Source of the DNA: Flavobacteriales bacterium
Lineage (GTDB): Bacteria; Bacteroidota; Bacteroidia; Flavobacteriales_F; PHOS-HE28
Length of the DNA stretch: 64,000 nt
Direction: 5' to 3'
Assembly (NCBI GenBank): GCA_020635695.1
Contig: JACJZH010000003.1
Location: 248,001 to 312,000 of the forward strand
Shown: positions 51,358 to 62,130 of the stretch, piece after piece
Layout: every line of letters starts with the position of its first letter
How positions within the stretch are numbered: position 1 is the first letter of the stretch
Notes under the pieces: model-generated
The model's database searches: none
What the model was told of the DNA's origin: nothing
The model's input: the letters and a program-made list of their open reading frames with translations, nothing else
Made by a program: the position numbers and the translations under genes

Positions 51358-52194
51358 TCACCCTTCCTGCACGCGCTCCACGATCTGGTCGTCGACCAGG
51401 ATGCGGCCGCAATGCTCGCACACGATGATCTTCTTGTGGGCGGCGATGTCCAGCTGACGCTGGGGCGGGATCGCATTGAAGCAGCCACCGCAGGAACCGC
51501 GCTCCACGGGGACCACGGCCAGGCCATTGCGGGCATTGCTGCGGATGCGGTTGTAGGCGCTCAGCAGCCGCTCCTCGATGTCCTTGGCGGCCTTCTCGCT
51601 CTGCGTCAACAAGGTCTTTTCCTCCTTCTCGGTCTCGGCGATGATGGAATCCAGTTCCTTGCGCTTCAGTTCGAGGTCCTTGGCGCGCTCCTCGTGCCGG
51701 GTGCGGCTCTCATCCACCAGCTCCTTCTTGGCCTCGATCTGGGCCTTGAATTCCTTGATGCGCTTCTCGGCGAGCTGGATCTCCAGGTTCTGGAACTCGA
51801 TCTCCTTGGTCAGGGAGTCGTACTCCCGGTTGTTGCGCACCTTGGCCTGCTGGCCTTCGTACTTCTTGATCTGGGCCTTGGCGTCCTTGATCAGGTTCTG
51901 CTTGTCGCTCACCTGACCCTCCAGGTCGGCCAGCTCGCCTTCCAGCTTGTTCAGGCGGGTCTCCAGACCAGCCACCTCATCCTCCAGGTCCTGGACCTCC
52001 AAGGGCAGTTCACCCCGCTGGATGCGGATGCGGTCCACCTCGGAATCGATGGTCTGCAGGCGGTACAGCGAGGTCAGCTTGTCCGCCACCGGGGACTCGA
52101 CCCGGGCGGGCTTCTTGGCCGTTGCGGTCTCGGCACCGTTCTTACCGCTGGTCGCCTTCTTCTTGGCCGCGGTCTTCACGTCGCTTTTCGCCAT
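51358..52194 (-). CDS. coiled-coil protein with C-terminal C4 zinc ribbon
   Basis: A 278-residue protein. A Lys/Ala-rich start is followed by a long coiled coil (about 40-215) and a C-terminal zinc ribbon with CGGC and CEHC pairs (RGSCGGCFNAIPPQ ... IIVCEHCGRILV). This matches the CT398/FlgZ-like C4-type zinc-ribbon family, often found next to NIF3-like genes; its role is unclear, possibly nucleic-acid or sigma-factor related. Start at MAKSDV gives an 11-nt gap after the NIF3-like gene; an upstream ATG at 52203 is possible. Confidence 0.88.
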   Translation of the reverse strand: MAKSDVKTAAKKKATSGKNGAETATAKKPARVESPVADKLTSLYRLQTIDSEVDRIRIQRGELPLEVQDLEDEVAGLETRLNKLEGELADLEGQVSDKQNLIKDAKAQIKKYEGQQAKVRNNREYDSLTKEIEFQNLEIQLAEKRIKEFKAQIEAKKELVDESRTRHEERAKDLELKRKELDSIIAETEKEEKTLLTQSEKAAKDIEERLLSAYNRIRSNARNGLAVVPVERGSCGGCFNAIPPQRQLDIAAHKKIIVCEHCGRILVDDQIVERVQEG

Positions 52195-52205
52195 GTCGTG
52201 CAATG

Positions 52206-53300
52206 TCAGGAATAGTGGATGGGGTCGGTGACGGTCTCCGTCGAAAGGACGGCAAAGGTAGGGAATTTCTCCCCCAACCAGCGCTGTATCAGTTGAATGG
52301 TGTACTGCTCGCTGCCATAGTGGCCCACATCGGCCAGCAACAGGTCCCGCTCCGCCAGGAAGAAGTCGTGGTACTTGACGTCACCCGTGATGAAGGCATC
52401 GGCGCCTGCGGCCCGTGCACGGCCGATCAGGAAGGCCCCGGAACCACCGCACACGGCCACCCGGCGGACCGGGCGATCGAGCAATGGTGAATGCCGGACC
52501 ACGGGTATGCGGAACACGTCCTTCAACCGGGCCAGGAACCGGGGCTCATCAAGCGGCTCCTCCCATTCGCCGATCAGCCCGCTGCCCACCCCCTGGTGGT
52601 GATTCTCCAGGGCAAGGAGGTCATGAGCCACCTCCTCGTAGGGATGGGCCCCGTGCATGGCCTTCAGGATGGCCCGCTCCTTCGCCACGGGATAGATGAC
52701 CTCGATCCGGAACTCGGAGGCCAGTTCGCGCTTTCCCTGCTCGCCCAGGTAAGGGTCGGATCCCGGACCCGGCCGGAAGGACCCCATCCCTCCCACGGTG
52801 AAACTGCACTCGTCGTAGTTCCCGACATGCCCCGCACCGGCATGAAAAAGGGCATCGCGCACCGCATCGGCATGGTCGATCGGTACGAACACCACCAGCT
52901 TCCGGAGCTGTCCCGGCTTCGGGTCCAGCACCTGTACAGGCTTCAGGCCCAGGCGCCGGGCGATCTCCCCGTTCACGCCTTCGATCACGTTGTCCAGGTT
53001 GGTATGGATGGCATACAGCGCGATGCCCTGCCTGAGCGCGGCCATCACGGTGCGTTGCACATGGTCCGTACCGGTGAGGGCCTTCAACCCCTTGAAGATG
53101 ACGGGATGGTGGCTGATGATCAGGCCACACCCCTTGGCGGCCGCCTCTTCCACCACGGCCTCCGTACAGTCCAGGCAGACCAGGGCCCGTTGCACCTCCG
53201 CGTCCGGATCGCCGACCTGTAGTCCCACATTGTCATAGGATTCCTGCAACGAGCGGGGCGCACGCCCCTCGAGGAATTCCGCGATGTCCCGTATCCGCAT
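52206..53300 (-). CDS. NIF3-like dinuclear metal-centre hexameric protein (YbgI/YqfO type)
   Basis: A 364-residue NIF3-family protein: ESYDNVGLQVGD, LIISHHPVIFKG, YAIHTNLDN, and the C-terminal GDVKYHDF and DVGHYGSE metal ligands. A central insert of about 100 residues (KLVVFVPIDHADAVRDALF ... HPYEEVAHDLLAL) is the PII-like domain of the longer YqfO type. The exact reaction is unsettled; some relatives act as GTP cyclohydrolase-like enzymes. Its 5' end overlaps the proposed lpxK start on the opposite strand. Confidence 0.92.
   Translation of the reverse strand: MRIRDIAEFLEGRAPRSLQESYDNVGLQVGDPDAEVQRALVCLDCTEAVVEEAAAKGCGLIISHHPVIFKGLKALTGTDHVQRTVMAALRQGIALYAIHTNLDNVIEGVNGEIARRLGLKPVQVLDPKPGQLRKLVVFVPIDHADAVRDALFHAGAGHVGNYDECSFTVGGMGSFRPGPGSDPYLGEQGKRELASEFRIEVIYPVAKERAILKAMHGAHPYEEVAHDLLALENHHQGVGSGLIGEWEEPLDEPRFLARLKDVFRIPVVRHSPLLDRPVRRVAVCGGSGAFLIGRARAAGADAFITGDVKYHDFFLAERDLLLADVGHYGSEQYTIQLIQRWLGEKFPTFAVLSTETVTDPIHYS
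52253..52260 (-). promoter_or_regulatory. possible internal promoter element TACCTTTG
   Basis: An exact TAnnTTTG match inside the 3' end of the NIF3-like gene, about 58 nt upstream of the zinc-ribbon gene start. It could give that gene separate expression, but it may be a chance match in coding sequence. Confidence 0.3.
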
Positions 53301-54390
53301 CTTTGTGAGCTTGGCTGAAAGGCGGAAAGTAACGACCTGGCGGCGGATCCTCCTCGGACCGTTCGCGCTGCTGTACGGGCTGGCGCTCCGTGGGCGTCAT
53401 GCGGCCTACGACCTGGGCCTGCTCCGACGCCATCGACCGGAATTGCCGGCGATCGTGGTGGGGAACCTGGCCCTGGGCGGCACGGGCAAGACCCCCCATG
53501 TGGAGCTGGTGCTGCGGATGCTCATGGACATGGGCGCCCTGGCCTCGCTGAGCCGGGGTTATGGCCGCCGTGGCACGGACATCCATGAGGTGCAGGCGAC
53601 CGACACCGCCGAGCGCAGTGGCGACGAACCCGTGCAGTTGAAGCGCAGGATGCCGGAGGTACGGGTGTTCGTGGGTGCCGACCGGGTGAAGGCCATCGCC
53701 CACATCCAGCGTTCCGTGCCCGATGCGAGGGCCGTGGTGCTGGATGATGCCTTTCAACACAGGCGCCTCAACGCCCACCTCAACGTCCTGCTCACCCGAT
53801 GGGACCTTCCCTGGAGCGACGATGCCTTGATCCCGGCCGGAAGCCTGCGTGACCTGCCGGCCCGGGCCCGCAATGCCCAGGCCGTGGTGGTGACCAAATG
53901 CATGGAGCGCCCCACCCCCGAAGAGGAGCGGCAATGGCGCATCCGCCTGGGCCTGCGGTCGGACCAACTGCTCTGTTTCAGCGACATCGTGTATGAGAGC
54001 CCGCGCGCGGCCGGACGCGAGTTGGCGGAAAGTGCGCTCCGCGAGGCTTCCTGCCTGCTGTTCACCGGGATCGCCGACCCTGGCCCCCTGGTCGCTCATC
54101 TCGGGAAGCTCTTTGCCCGTGTGGAACACATGGCCTTCCCGGACCATCACGCGTTCAGTGCCGGTGAGCTCAAAGGCCTAGCACGCCGATACGCTAACTT
54201 CGCCGCCGGCCCAAAATGGCTGGTCACCACCGAGAAGGACGCCGCCAGGCTGGACTTCGCGGAAATGGATGGTCCGTTGCAGGGTCTTCCATTGGCGACC
54301 ATCGGCATCCGGGCCCGGATCCTGAACGAAACCGAACACCTTGAGCACCTCGTCAGAGACCTTGTGGGAACGTATCCAGCGGATCGCTGA
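53284..54390 (+). CDS. lpxK: tetraacyldisaccharide 4'-kinase
   Basis: About 368 residues with the LpxK pattern: RRILLGPFALLYGLALRGRH, the P-loop GNLALGGTGKTPHVE, SRGYGRRGTD, GDEPVQLKRRMPE, VLDDAFQHRRL and PAGSLRDLP. It phosphorylates the lipid A precursor at the inner membrane. The start is uncertain: ATG 53284 overlaps the divergent NIF3-like gene, while GTG 53305 or TTG 53311 would sit at a CATCTTTG -7-like element (53298-53305). The window also contains lpxH. Confidence 0.93.
   Translation: MSRIRIFVSLAERRKVTTWRRILLGPFALLYGLALRGRHAAYDLGLLRRHRPELPAIVVGNLALGGTGKTPHVELVLRMLMDMGALASLSRGYGRRGTDIHEVQATDTAERSGDEPVQLKRRMPEVRVFVGADRVKAIAHIQRSVPDARAVVLDDAFQHRRLNAHLNVLLTRWDLPWSDDALIPAGSLRDLPARARNAQAVVVTKCMERPTPEEERQWRIRLGLRSDQLLCFSDIVYESPRAAGRELAESALREASCLLFTGIADPGPLVAHLGKLFARVEHMAFPDHHAFSAGELKGLARRYANFAAGPKWLVTTEKDAARLDFAEMDGPLQGLPLATIGIRARILNETEHLEHLVRDLVGTYPADR
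53298..53305 (+). promoter_or_regulatory. -7-like element CATCTTTG near lpxK start
   Basis: One mismatch to TAnnTTTG. If active, lpxK must start at GTG 53305, TTG 53311 or later. Confidence 0.35.
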
Positions 54391-55174
54391 TCACCTGCTG
54401 GCGCGGACCACCGTGAAGCCGACCACCGGCATCATTCTCGGCACCGGACTGAGCGGGCTTGCCGATGAGATCGAGGTGGAGGTCTCCCTCCCCTACGAGC
54501 AGATCCCCGGGTTCCCGGTCTCCACCGTCGAGGGGCACCCGGGGAAACTTCATTTCGGCACGCTGGGTGGCACCCCAGTCGTGGCCATGCAGGGCCGCTT
54601 CCACTACTATGAGGGTTATGACATGCGCGAGGTGACCCTGCCCGTGCGTGTGATGAAGCTGCTGGGCATCGAGCGGTTGTTCCTGAGCAATGCCAGCGGT
54701 GGCGTGGACCCGGAGATGGAGGTCGGTGATCTGATGGTCTTGAACGACCACATCGACCTGTTCCCCGACAACCCGCTGCGCGGTGCGAACCTCAACGAGC
54801 TGGGGCCCCGGTTCCCTGATATGAGCGAACCTTATGACAAGGCCTTGATCGCACGTGCCCATAAGGTCGCCGCAGGCCTCGGAGTGGAACTCCGTGAGGG
54901 GGTTTATGCGGGTGTGAGCGGGCCTTGCTTCGAGACCCCGGCGGAGTACCGGCGGATGCGCATCATCGGAGCGGACGCCGTGGGCATGAGCACCGTACCG
55001 GAGGTGATCGTCGCCCGCCACATGGGCCTTCCCTGCTTCGCCATGAGCGTGATCACCGACCTCGGTGTTCCGGGAAGGATCGTGGAGGTGACCCACGAGG
55101 AGGTGCAGGCGGTGGCCCGAAAGGCCGAGGCCACGCTGACCAGGATCTTCACCGAACTCGTACAAGTCGGTTGA
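54341..55174 (+). CDS. purine-nucleoside phosphorylase (type I trimeric)
   Basis: A 277-residue protein with GIILGTGLSGLADE, IPGFPVSTVEGHPGKL, GRFHYYEGYDM, FLSNASGGV and the purine-site GMSTVPEVIVARHMGL. It cleaves purine nucleosides with phosphate for salvage. There is no in-frame ATG before GIILGTG; TTG codons at 54341 and 54362 are the candidate starts, so the gene overlaps lpxK by 29-50 nt. The next gene starts in a TGATG overlap. Confidence 0.93.
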   Translation: MSTSSETLWERIQRIADHLLARTTVKPTTGIILGTGLSGLADEIEVEVSLPYEQIPGFPVSTVEGHPGKLHFGTLGGTPVVAMQGRFHYYEGYDMREVTLPVRVMKLLGIERLFLSNASGGVDPEMEVGDLMVLNDHIDLFPDNPLRGANLNELGPRFPDMSEPYDKALIARAHKVAAGLGVELREGVYAGVSGPCFETPAEYRRMRIIGADAVGMSTVPEVIVARHMGLPCFAMSVITDLGVPGRIVEVTHEEVQAVARKAEATLTRIFTELVQVG

Positions 55175-56543
55175 TGCGCGCGGCACCGTCCATCCTCCTG
55201 GCCCTCGCCATCCAAACCTCCGGTGCTCAGGACAGCCTGAACGTGAGGGCCCTTTTCCAATGGACCGATCCATCATTGCCGGCCTCGCTGGCCCATGACA
55301 ACACCTACAATGAGGTCTGGGGCCATGCCCGGAATGGCCGGGAATACGCCATCATCGGCTCCACGATGGGCACTCATTTCCTGGACATCACCGACGTGGA
55401 CCTTGGCCTGGTGAACGAGGTGGGCTTCGTCCCCGGGGCCTTCCAAGGCGTGGCCGTGGTGCACAGGGACATGAAGACCTTCGGACACCACCTCTACATC
55501 GTGTGCGACGAAGGCCCGAGCACCCTTCAGGTGGTGGACCTCCAGTACCTGCCGGACTCGGTGGTGGTGGTGTATGATTCCAACGACCTGCTGGTGCGGG
55601 CGCACAACATCTTCATCGATACCCTGCAGGGACGGATGTACAGCTGCGGTGGATCCAGCCAATTCAGTGTGTACGACCTGCAGGACCCTGCACAACCCTC
55701 TTTGCTGCTGGACCTGGAGGCCGATGTACCCTGGTGGGGACAGACCGTGGGCTATGTCCATGACGCCTATGTCCGCGAAGGCATCGCTCATTGCCACGAT
55801 GAGGATGGCTTCTCCGTCGTGGACCTGAGCGACGTGAACGCGCCCCAACTGCTCGGATCCCTCACCATGTATCCGGAGCCCGGCTACAACCACAGCGGCT
55901 GGCTCCACGAGGACGGCATGTACTATGCCATGTGTGATGAGACCCATGGCAGCCGGATGAAATTGATGGACGTGAGCGACCTGTCCGACATCCAGGTGGA
56001 CACGTTGTTCGGGAGCGGCGTGGACACCTTGTCGATCGCCCACAACGCCATCTGGCAGGCAGACCTCCTCCACACCTCCTACTACCATGATGGCTACTGG
56101 GTCTGGCGCCTGCTCCCGGACGGAAGCCTGATGGAAGCAGGACACTACGACACCAGCCATGAGCCGCATGCGGAAAATTATCGCGGAGCCTGGGGCGTGT
56201 ATCCCTTCCTGCCTTCGGGCCGGGTGCTCGTGAGCGATATGCAGACAGGGCTATGGGTGTTGGAAGTGGATGGGAGCACCGCCATTGCCGAGACGAGCCG
56301 TCCGAACGGGGACCTTCTCGTCGGACCCAACCCCACGCCAGGGCCCTTTTCCGTGCAGCTCCCGGACGAACAGGGAGGCCAGCTCCGGCTGATCGACCCT
56401 GTGGGAAGGGTCATATGGACCGATCATGTCATGGGCTCCACCTACCTGGCGGACCTGACGGCTCTCGCCGATGGCACCTATGTCCTGGAGTTCCAACGCG
56501 AAGGACTCCGCCTGACCTCCCTCATCATGAAGACCTCTGGGCG

Positions 56544-56547
<4 letters not shown>
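55174..56547 (+). CDS. secreted choice-of-anchor B family protein with T9SS domain
   Basis: A 457-residue protein with a short signal peptide (ending TSGAQ). LVIVD-like beta-propeller repeats follow, recognisable from NEVWGHARNGREYAIIGSTMGTHFLDITD, FGHHLYIVCDEG, RAHNIFIDTLQGRMYSCGG, YNHSGWLHEDGMYYAMCDE and IAHNAIWQADLLHTSYYHDG. This is the choice-of-anchor B pattern. The C-terminal 75 residues or so are a T9SS sorting domain. The protein should be extracellular; function unknown. It overlaps neighbours by 1 nt (TGATG) and 4 nt (ATGA), so it is translated within a housekeeping run. Confidence 0.9.
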
Positions 56548-58009
<1,462 letters not shown>

Positions 58010-58013
<4 letters not shown>

Positions 58014-59152
58014 TGCACACGAAGACGATCCTCTGGTCCCTGGGCACCCTGCTCCTTGCCGCCTGTTCAGGAGGTGACCAGGCCATGCTCGATGTCCACG
58101 TGGACGGTGGGGCCGGCCGCACCCTCTATCTGGACCGTTATGAGAACAACCGGCCCGTCCATCTGGACTCGGTGACCTTGGACGCCCAAGGAAAGGGTTC
58201 ACTTTCCATCGCATCGCTTCCGCTCGATTTCTACAGGGTCGCCTTCGATGACCAGGACCAGCTCGTGCTGGCCTTGGACAGCACGTCCTCGGTCTCCGTG
58301 CAGGCGACCATGGGCGACATGCCCGCGACCGCCCAGGCCAGTGGGAATACGCATAGTGAACTGTTGCTCGATTTCGTCCGGCGATCCGACGCACTGCAGC
58401 AGGAAGCCCAAGGGATCCGTGAGCGGTTGGCGAACGGAGACCAGGACCCGGATGACCTGGACCGGCTGAACGCGCTGAACGACCAGCTGATGACGCTGGC
58501 GAAGGAGGCCGTTGACCAGAACCCGGGAAGTCCGGTGCAGTATTACGCCGTGACCCGGTTGAACGCTCAGGACCATATGGACCGGTACGTGAAGGTGCGG
58601 GACGACCTGCGCGGCACGATGGCCGGGTCGCCGATCTACCAGGGATACAGCAATGCCGTTGACCGCATGGTGAAACAAGCCGAGGCCCTGCGACAACAAC
58701 AGGAACGGCAGCAACAACTGGAGCAATTGCTGCCGATAGGAGGCGATGCACCCGACTTTGCACAGCAGACCCCGAATGGTGGCACCCTCCGTTTGAGCGA
58801 CCTCCGAGGCAAACTGGTCCTGATCGATTTCTGGGCCAGCTGGTGCAAACCCTGCCGGCTGGAGAACCCGAACGTGAAACGCGTATACGATCGGTACCAC
58901 GCCAAGGGGTTCGAGATACTGGGCGTCTCGCTTGACCGCAACCGGGATGCCTGGCTTCAGGCCATCGAACAGGACGGGTTGCCGTGGAAGCACGTCAGCG
59001 ACCTGGCGTTCTGGAACAACGAGGCCGCCCAGTTGTACGGGGTCAGCAGCATTCCCTACACCGTACTGGTGGACCGCGAAGGAAAGATCCTGGCCAAGGG
59101 ACTTCGTGGGAACGGACTCGAGCAGAAACTTGCCGAGGTCCTGGGGTCGTGA
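58010..59152 (+). CDS. TlpA/ResA-like thioredoxin lipoprotein with DUF4369-type N-terminus
   Basis: A 380-residue protein with a lipoprotein signal (LLLAAC, Cys about 19). An N-terminal beta-rich domain (LYLDRYENNRPVHLDSVTLD...) resembles DUF4369. A helical linker leads to a thioredoxin domain with WCKPC (278-282, CxxC active site) and a cis-Pro segment (SSIPYTVLVDREG). It probably reduces disulphides in envelope proteins. It overlaps gatB and the M1 peptidase gene by 4 nt each. Confidence 0.92.
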
Positions 59153-62130
59153 TCGCCGGACGCTGCGCTCCGCTGCTCGCAGGACTCACGGCCCTCTCCT
59201 CGGCCCTGTCAGCCCAGGAACGCGTTCAGCAGCAGGTGGACCATGTGCTCTCCGTGCGGCTCGATGACAGCCGGCACGAGCTGAGCGGCTCGGCGACCTT
59301 CACCTATACCAGCCATGCGGCCGAGGCGCTGGACACCCTCTGGCTGCACCTCTGGCCCAACGCCTACCAGCGTGGAAGCGCCCTCTGCCGGCAGCTCGAC
59401 GCCATGGGCGATCTCGATCTGCATTTCGCTCCCGACTCCCTGCTCGGGGGGATCGACAGCCTGGCCTTCCGCATGGAGCGGAACGGCACCTCCTCCGAAC
59501 TGGTCTGGGGCCTGCACCCCCGGCACCAGGACATCGGCTGGGTGGCGCTGCCCGAGCCGCTCCGAACGGGCGAGGCCGTCACCATCAGCACCCCCTTCCG
59601 GGTACACATCCCCGATGGCCGCTTCTCCAGGCTCGGACATACCGGTCAGGCCTACTACATCACCCAGTGGTACCCCAAGCCTGCGGTGTACGATGAGCAG
59701 GGCTGGCACACGATGCCCTACCTGACCCTGGGTGAGTTCTTCAGCGAGTTCGGCAGCTATGACGTGACCATCGACGTGCCGGCCAACTACGTGGTGGGCG
59801 CCACCGGTGTGCCCGTACCCGGCCAGGATGACGAGGCCTTCATGGCCGAACGGGCCGCAGCACCTCTCCCCGAACAGCGCTCGAACGCCTTTCCTCCCTC
59901 TGCGGACGAACGCAAGGTGCTCCGCTTCCGCCAGGACCGCGTGCACGACTTCGCCTGGTTCGCCGACAAACGGTTCCTGGTACGGCGGGACAGCGTGACG
60001 CTCGAGAACGGCCATCGGGTGATGACCCAGGTGCTCTTCACCCCGAAGAACGCCGGGCTCTGGAGCGGTGCCACCGAATACGTGAACGAAAGCCTGCTCC
60101 GGTACAGCGAGTGGGTCGGGCCCTACCCCTACGACCGCTGCACCGCGGTGGACGGTACGATCAGCGCCGGTGGCGGTATGGAGTATCCGATGATCACCAT
60201 CATCGGCAACATGGGCGATGCCGAGGAGCTCGACAACGTGATCGCCCACGAGGTGGGCCACAACTGGTTCCAGGGCATGCTCGCGAGCAACGAACGCGAC
60301 CACCCCTGGATGGACGAAGGGATGAACAGCTTCGTGGAGCTGCGCTACATGCGTGAGCGTCATCCGGAGGGCGGCCTGGAGATCGGACTACCGGGGATCG
60401 GCGAGCAGTTGAAGCGACGTCGCGACCGACACCGTCTGCAGAGTGAACTGATGTACCGCTTCAATGCCCGGAGGAACCTGGACCAGGCCATTGGTCTGCC
60501 GAGCGAGGCCTTCAGCCCGATCAACTACGGGGCCATCGTGTACGGCAAGACGGCCCTGGTGTTCGATCAGCTGCATGCCTTCCTGGGTGAAGTGGTCTTC
60601 GACCGGTGCATGCACGCGTACTTCGAGGAATGGCGGTTCCGGCACCCCCGGCCGGGGGACGTTCGTGCCGTGTTCGAGCGTGAATGCAGGATGGACCTCA
60701 GCTGGGTGTTCGATGGCCTGATGGGCACGGATGCCAAGGTGGACGCCAAAGCGCGCAGGCTGGATGGCACCAGGTTCGAACATGAGGTGACCGGTGGCGT
60801 CGCAGCACCTTTCCCGGTGGGACCGACCTCCGGCACGGAGGACCCGGCCGTGTGGACGGACCCGGTCACCACGGGTAGCACGGAGCTTTCGGAAGCCCTG
60901 GCCGTTGCGCAGATCGACGCAGGGCACCGGACCCTGGACATCGACCGCCGCAACAACACAGTGAAGGCCCAAGGGCTCTTCCGCCGCTGGACAAAGCCGG
61001 AACTACGCTTCGGCACTGGGCTGGAAAAGGACGATCGCCGCAGCTTCTACTGGCTTCCTGCACTGGCCTACAACGCGCACGACGGCTTCATGGCCGGCCT
61101 GGCGGTGCACGACCTACAGTTCCCCTCCCAGCGGTTCGAATGGGCCGTGGCTCCCCTGTACGGCTTCCAAAGCGAACGTCTGGTCGGTGGCGCCAAGTTC
61201 CTCTGGCATGCTGACCGGCTGCGGAGCAACTGGTTGCGGAACCTCCATGTGGGCCTCGGCATGAACAGCGCCTCGCTGAAGGCGGAGGACGATCTGGACC
61301 GCTGGTACGTGCGCTTCGTGCCCCAGCTGCAACTGGACCTGCGCGGGCCCGAGGGCGGGCTGGTGGACCACACGGTGCGCGCCCGCAGCGTGGTGCTGCA
61401 GCAGCGTGTGGAGGGCACCACGGAAGGAACCCCGGTCGATGTGCTCGGCGAGGACATCTTCCACGAGCTGCGATGGAACATGCGCCGTGGTGCAGGTCTG
61501 CGCCCTTTCGATGTGTCCGTGACCACCCTACAGCATGCTGCCTTCACCCGTATTGCGCTCGATGCGCAGCAGTCCTTCCTCTACGACCGTAAAAAGCATC
61601 GGGTGAGCTTCCGGTTGTTCGCGGGGCAGTTCCTGCGGAAAGAGGACGACCTCATGCGCCGGGAGTTCGGCTGGAGGCTGCACTGGGGAGCCTCCGACCT
61701 GCTCTACGACCACCTGTTCGTGGACCGGGAGGATGTGGGTGACCTGGACTCCCAGCAGATGACGAAGTACCAGGGTGGCTTCAAGACACCGAACTCCCTG
61801 GGCACCTCCGACAGCTGGATGCTGGCCATGAACATGGAGGCCGATGCTCCCTTTGCCCTGCCCCTGGCGTTCTTCGGCAGCCTGGGGGTCTCGCCGGCGA
61901 CCCTGGTGACCCAGGAAGGCCGGATGGAGGAGGTCAGGAGCTACTGGGAGGTGGGCATCGGGTTGCGCTTCATCCGGGACATCGCCGAGGTCTGGATCCC
62001 CCTGGCGGCCTCCCAGGACATCACCGATCAGCTGGAATTCAACAACTTCGACTTCCTGGAGCGCATCCGATTCGTGGTCGCCCTGGAAAAGTTGGACCCC
62101 ACCACCGCGCTGCGGCGCGCCCCGCACTGA
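59149..62130 (+). CDS. secreted M1-family metallopeptidase with C-terminal barrel-like region
   Basis: A 993-residue protein starting at GTG (GTGA overlap with the thioredoxin gene), with a signal peptide ending ALSAQ. The N-terminal half is an M1 aminopeptidase: GGGMEYPMITII (about 342-352), HEVGH (367-371) and the third zinc ligand Glu390 in WMDEGMN. The C-terminal part of about 400 residues is rich in alternating aromatic/hydrophobic strands and ends ERIRFVVALEKLDP, resembling an outer-membrane barrel more than the usual helical M1 C-domain. It may be a peptidase anchored in the outer membrane. lpxH follows with a 1-nt overlap. Confidence 0.85.
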   Translation: MIAGRCAPLLAGLTALSSALSAQERVQQQVDHVLSVRLDDSRHELSGSATFTYTSHAAEALDTLWLHLWPNAYQRGSALCRQLDAMGDLDLHFAPDSLLGGIDSLAFRMERNGTSSELVWGLHPRHQDIGWVALPEPLRTGEAVTISTPFRVHIPDGRFSRLGHTGQAYYITQWYPKPAVYDEQGWHTMPYLTLGEFFSEFGSYDVTIDVPANYVVGATGVPVPGQDDEAFMAERAAAPLPEQRSNAFPPSADERKVLRFRQDRVHDFAWFADKRFLVRRDSVTLENGHRVMTQVLFTPKNAGLWSGATEYVNESLLRYSEWVGPYPYDRCTAVDGTISAGGGMEYPMITIIGNMGDAEELDNVIAHEVGHNWFQGMLASNERDHPWMDEGMNSFVELRYMRERHPEGGLEIGLPGIGEQLKRRRDRHRLQSELMYRFNARRNLDQAIGLPSEAFSPINYGAIVYGKTALVFDQLHAFLGEVVFDRCMHAYFEEWRFRHPRPGDVRAVFERECRMDLSWVFDGLMGTDAKVDAKARRLDGTRFEHEVTGGVAAPFPVGPTSGTEDPAVWTDPVTTGSTELSEALAVAQIDAGHRTLDIDRRNNTVKAQGLFRRWTKPELRFGTGLEKDDRRSFYWLPALAYNAHDGFMAGLAVHDLQFPSQRFEWAVAPLYGFQSERLVGGAKFLWHADRLRSNWLRNLHVGLGMNSASLKAEDDLDRWYVRFVPQLQLDLRGPEGGLVDHTVRARSVVLQQRVEGTTEGTPVDVLGEDIFHELRWNMRRGAGLRPFDVSVTTLQHAAFTRIALDAQQSFLYDRKKHRVSFRLFAGQFLRKEDDLMRREFGWRLHWGASDLLYDHLFVDREDVGDLDSQQMTKYQGGFKTPNSLGTSDSWMLAMNMEADAPFALPLAFFGSLGVSPATLVTQEGRMEEVRSYWEVGIGLRFIRDIAEVWIPLAASQDITDQLEFNNFDFLERIRFVVALEKLDPTTALRRAPH

